Under the pieces are notes generated by a model. The model worked only from the letters and a program-made list of their open reading frames with translations. It had not been told where the DNA came from and did not search any database. A program made the position numbers and the translations under genes. 8,053 bases of DNA from Mycoplasmatota bacterium (GTDB taxonomy: Bacteria > Bacillota_I > Bacilli_A > Izemoplasmatales > Izemoplasmataceae). Of the stretch, positions 5,401-8,053 are shown piece by piece (position 1 is the first letter of the stretch; each line of letters begins with the position of its first letter). The stretch is taken from the NCBI GenBank assembly GCA_030641535.1, contig DAOWHG010000114.1, positions 1 to 8,053 of the forward strand, in the 5' to 3' direction.

Positions 5401-7557
5401 ATGACTGACGTAAGAATATTCGAGATGGATTTTGATGGAAGAAAGCTAATTGTAGAAATTGGTGAAGTTGCAAAACAAGCTGCAGGAGCAGCAATCGTAA
5501 GATATGAAGATACAGCATTATTAAGTGTTGTAGCAATTTCAAAAAAACCAGTTCCAATGAATTTCTTTCCATTAATGTGTATTTACCAAGAAAAAATGTA
5601 TGCTGGTGGAAAAATACCAGGAGGATTTCTAAAAAGAGAAGGAAGACCAAGCGATAACGAAACATTAACTTCAAGATTAATTGATAGACCGCTTAGACCT
5701 TTATTCCCTGATGGATTTAGAAATGAGATTCAAGTTATTAATCAAGTGATGAGTGGGAATCAAGATAACTCACCTGAAATGACTGCAATGATCGGTAGTA
5801 GTATCGTAATTGGAATTAGTGAAATTCCATTTAATGGTCCTATTGCAGGGGTTAACGTAGGTAGAGTCAATGGTGAATTAGTGGTCAACCCTACAGTTGC
5901 TCAACAATCATTATCTGATATTGAATTAATTGTAGCTGGTACTAAATATGCTGTTAACATGGTGGAATCAAGTGCTAAAATAGTTAATGAAGAAGATATG
6001 TTAGAAGCAATCAATTTTGGTCATAAATGGATCAAGAAAATTGTTGAATTCCAAGAAGAAATTATTAAAGAAGTAGGAAAAGAGAAAAAAGAATACGAGT
6101 ATAAAGTTGTCGACAAAGATTTCTTTGAAGAAATTAAGTTACAAGTTGAAAAAGATATGGTAAAAGCTGTTCAAACTGTTGAAAAACAAGCAAGAGATGA
6201 AGCTATCACAGCTGTTACTGATCAAATTGTTGCTAAATATGAAGAAGAAAAAGCAGGAATGGATAAAGATGATCTTAAATTGATGATTTCTAATATCGGG
6301 TCTGTTTGTCATGATATCGTAAAAGATGAATTAAGAAGATTAATAAGTGTTGATAAAGTAAGACCAGATGGTCGTAAACTTAATGAATTAAGACCTCTTG
6401 AATCAAAAATTGATTTATTTGTTAGAACTCATGGTTCAGCAATGTTTACAAGAGGACAAACACAAGCTCTTGCCTTAACAACTTTAGGATCTCTAAGAGA
6501 ACATAAAATTATTGATGGTATTGCTGAAAAACAAGAAAAAACATTTATGTTACATTATAATTTCCCACCATACAGTGTTGGTGAAACAGGAAGATATATG
6601 GGCGCAGGTAGAAGAGAAATCGGACACGGAATGCTTGGAGAACGTGCACTTAACCAAGTAATGCCTAATGAAGACGAATTCCCTTATACTGTAAGAGTTG
6701 TATCTGAAATACTTGAAAGTAATGGGTCAAGCTCACAAGCTACAATCTGTGCTGGTAGTATGAGTTTAATGGCCGCAGGAGTTCCTATTAAAGCTCCAGT
6801 TGCAGGTATTGCAATGGGTCTTATTAAAGAAGGAGACGACTACTCAATTTTAACTGATATCCAAGGTATGGAAGATCATAATGGTGACATGGACTTTAAA
6901 GTTGCTGGTACTAAAGATGGTATTACTGCCCTTCAAATGGATATTAAAATTGCTGGTATTACAAATGAAATAATGGCTGAAGCTTTAGAACAAGCAAAAA
7001 TAGCTAGACTAGAAATACTTGATAACATGAATAGTATTATTGCTGAATCTAGAAAAGAAGTTTCAGAACATGCTCCAAAAGTAAAATTAATGCAAATTGA
7101 TCCAGATAAGATTAGAGACGTAATTGGACCTGGTGGAAAACAAATTACAAAAATTATTGAACAATGTAATGACGTTAAAATCGACATCGAACAAGATGGT
7201 CGTGTAACAATAATGCATACAAATACTGTTGATATCGCAAAAGCAATCAAAATAATTGAAGAAATTGTTAAAGTTGCTAAAGTTGGCGAAGTATATAATG
7301 GTAAAGTAGTTAGAATAGAAAAATTCGGATGCTTCGTTGAACTATGGAAAGGTACTGACGGATTATGTCATATCTCTAAATTAGCTCATGAAAGAGTACA
7401 AAAAACTGAAGATGTTGTTAAATTAGGCGATATCATAAGCGTAAAAGTTATTGGAATAGACGATAAAGGTCGTGTGGATTTATCAAGAAAAGCAGTACTA
7501 CCTAGACCTAAACCTACTCCAAAGCCTGAAATCAAAAAAGCACCTGAAAAGAAATAA
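5401..7557 (+). CDS. pnp: Polyribonucleotide nucleotidyltransferase (PNPase)
   Basis: The 718-residue protein is of normal family size and acts as a trimeric 3'-5' phosphorolytic exoribonuclease in cytoplasmic RNA decay. Domains in order are a first RNase PH domain (about 10-145, with GGKIPGGFLKREGRPSDNE), an alpha-helical linker (about 240-330), a second catalytic RNase PH domain (about 340-560), a KH domain with GPGG (576-579), and an S1 domain (about 628-697, with FGCFVELWKGTDGLCHISKL). The SSSQAT stretch around 443-448 is the phosphate-binding region. D492 and D498 in EDHNGDMDFKVAG match the catalytic aspartates of E. coli PNPase. A short Pro/Lys-rich tail ends the protein. ATG 5401 has an AGAGG (5386-5390) 10 nt upstream in an A-rich leader. 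No terminator follows; the iron-sulfur gene begins 42 nt later, so cotranscription is likely. Confidence 0.98.
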   Translation: MTDVRIFEMDFDGRKLIVEIGEVAKQAAGAAIVRYEDTALLSVVAISKKPVPMNFFPLMCIYQEKMYAGGKIPGGFLKREGRPSDNETLTSRLIDRPLRPLFPDGFRNEIQVINQVMSGNQDNSPEMTAMIGSSIVIGISEIPFNGPIAGVNVGRVNGELVVNPTVAQQSLSDIELIVAGTKYAVNMVESSAKIVNEEDMLEAINFGHKWIKKIVEFQEEIIKEVGKEKKEYEYKVVDKDFFEEIKLQVEKDMVKAVQTVEKQARDEAITAVTDQIVAKYEEEKAGMDKDDLKLMISNIGSVCHDIVKDELRRLISVDKVRPDGRKLNELRPLESKIDLFVRTHGSAMFTRGQTQALALTTLGSLREHKIIDGIAEKQEKTFMLHYNFPPYSVGETGRYMGAGRREIGHGMLGERALNQVMPNEDEFPYTVRVVSEILESNGSSSQATICAGSMSLMAAGVPIKAPVAGIAMGLIKEGDDYSILTDIQGMEDHNGDMDFKVAGTKDGITALQMDIKIAGITNEIMAEALEQAKIARLEILDNMNSIIAESRKEVSEHAPKVKLMQIDPDKIRDVIGPGGKQITKIIEQCNDVKIDIEQDGRVTIMHTNTVDIAKAIKIIEEIVKVAKVGEVYNGKVVRIEKFGCFVELWKGTDGLCHISKLAHERVQKTEDVVKLGDIISVKVIGIDDKGRVDLSRKAVLPRPKPTPKPEIKKAPEKK

Positions 7558-7599
7558 TTCAAGCAATATGTTAAACTATTTACGCAGGAGGTGCTTATC

Positions 7600-7782
7600 A
7601 TGAGAGATAAAGACGAAATTATATGTCACTGTCAAGAAGTAACTTATGAGGAAATAGTTAAAGCTATTAAAAATGGTGCAGACACAATTGAAAAAATAGG
7701 CGATGCTACAGAAGCTGGAATCACTTGTGGTACATGCATCGAAGACTTAGAAGAAATACTAGAAGAAGAACAAGCTAAATAA
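7600..7782 (+). CDS. Small BFD-like [2Fe-2S]-binding protein
   Basis: This 60-residue acidic protein has ICHC (C9, C11) and TCGTC (C43, C46), a CxC-x31-CxxC arrangement typical of the bacterioferritin-associated ferredoxin (BFD-like) [2Fe-2S] domain. That domain occurs alone in Bfd, which reduces iron in bacterioferritin, and as a module in NirB, NifU and other oxidoreductases. Here it stands alone with a Glu-rich C-terminus (EEILEEEQAK), and no ferritin or partner enzyme is visible nearby, so the role is unassigned. ATG 7600 is preferred because AGGAGGTG (7586-7593) lies 6 nt upstream; the in-frame GTG at 7591 is part of that site. It follows pnp by 42 nt with no promoter or terminator between, and its stop is at the 5' edge of rnpB. 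Confidence 0.9.
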   Translation: MRDKDEIICHCQEVTYEEIVKAIKNGADTIEKIGDATEAGITCGTCIEDLEEILEEEQAK

Positions 7783-7783
7783 T

Positions 7784-8053
7784 TAATACCTGGGTAACCG
7801 AGCAGAAATGTTAGGAAAGTCCATGCTAGCACAAGCTGAGATGCTTGTAGTGATTGTGATAGAGGAAACAATAACTCTATGCACGAAAGTGACGGCTGAG
7901 AAAATACCTGTTAAATGGTATGAGTATCTTTAAAAGTGCCACAGAGACGAGCTTTATAGGAAACTATGAAGGTGGAACGGGTAAACCCCGCAAGCTAGAA
8001 ACCCAAACTATGGTAGGGGCACTTTGATTCGGTAAATGAACTGATGAAGAGAC
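7784..8053 (+). ncRNA. rnpB: RNase P RNA (5' two-thirds, truncated by window end)
   Basis: This RNA is the catalytic subunit of RNase P, which removes 5' leaders from pre-tRNAs. Conserved elements in order are GAGGAAAGTCC-type sequence (AGGAAAGTCCATGCTAGCAC, 7813-7832), AGCTGAGATGCTTGTAGTG, GACGGCTGAG, AAAGTGCCACAGAGACGA, GGTGGAACGGGTAAACCCC and AGAAACCCAAACTATGGTAG. The last contains the GGT that in other RNase P RNAs pairs with the tRNA CCA end. Near 7800-7812 a very short P3 (AGCA-GAAA-TGTT) is possible. Hairpins ATAGAG/CTCTAT and CTTTATAG-GAAA-CTATGAAG (P12-like) also form. The B. subtilis RNA is about 400 nt, so roughly a third lies outside the window. The 5' end is placed approximately between 7784 and 7790, by alignment from memory. 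Confidence 0.95.

Noticed and set aside
7591..7599. GTG start for the BFD-like gene
   Set aside because: This GTG is the end of the AGGAGGTG ribosome binding site; ATG 7600 is properly spaced.
7740..7790. Internal promoter for rnpB (AATAAT at 7778-7783)
   Set aside because: No acceptable -35 at 16-18 nt spacing, and the -10 resemblance is expected by chance in this base composition.
1..8053. CRISPR array, transposon, tRNA or defence/toxin system
   Set aside because: No short spaced repeats, no transposase or terminal inverted repeats and no tRNA-like sequence were seen; all sizeable frames belong to housekeeping genes.

Overview
The window is AT-rich, gene-dense bacterial DNA with short intergenic gaps, strong AGGAGG-type ribosome binding sites, TATAAT-type promoters and U-tract terminators. 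TGA acts as a real stop (truB ends in TGA) and tryptophan is TGG, so the code is standard and Mycoplasma/Spiroplasma are excluded. Gene content and base composition suggest a low-GC Bacillota or Mycoplasmatota-type organism (Acholeplasma, Haloplasma or Izemoplasma-like are plausible). That placement is inference. All genes lie on the + strand.

Layout: (1) positions 1-1460 are the 3' part of mutS2, with a divergent in-frame tandem duplication of half its ATPase domain. (2) 1461-1877 hold a promoter, trxA and a terminator. (3) 1887-3702 hold truB and ribF, separated by 1 nt. (4) 3706-4113 hold the rpsO promoter, a structured leader that may mediate S15 autoregulation, rpsO and a terminator. (5) 4125-5280 hold a PerM/AI-2E family membrane protein with its own promoter and terminator. 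(6) 5281-7557 hold an upstream region with alternative hairpins, a polypurine leader and pnp. (7) 7600-7782 encode a 60-residue BFD-like [2Fe-2S] protein, and the RNase P RNA gene starts almost on its stop codon and runs off the window.

Functionally this is core housekeeping: RNA modification (TruB), flavin cofactor synthesis (RibF), ribosome assembly (S15), RNA decay (PNPase), tRNA maturation (RNase P RNA), thiol redox (thioredoxin) and recombination or ribosome rescue (MutS2). truB-ribF-rpsO-pnp is the classical Bacillota order, here interrupted by the membrane protein gene. No mobile element, CRISPR array, tRNA or defence system is visible. The most unusual feature is the MutS2 duplication: two copies about 82% identical in DNA but 72/78 identical in protein, so both look constrained. 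It might instead be a natural or assembly-derived chimera, which the sequence alone cannot settle.
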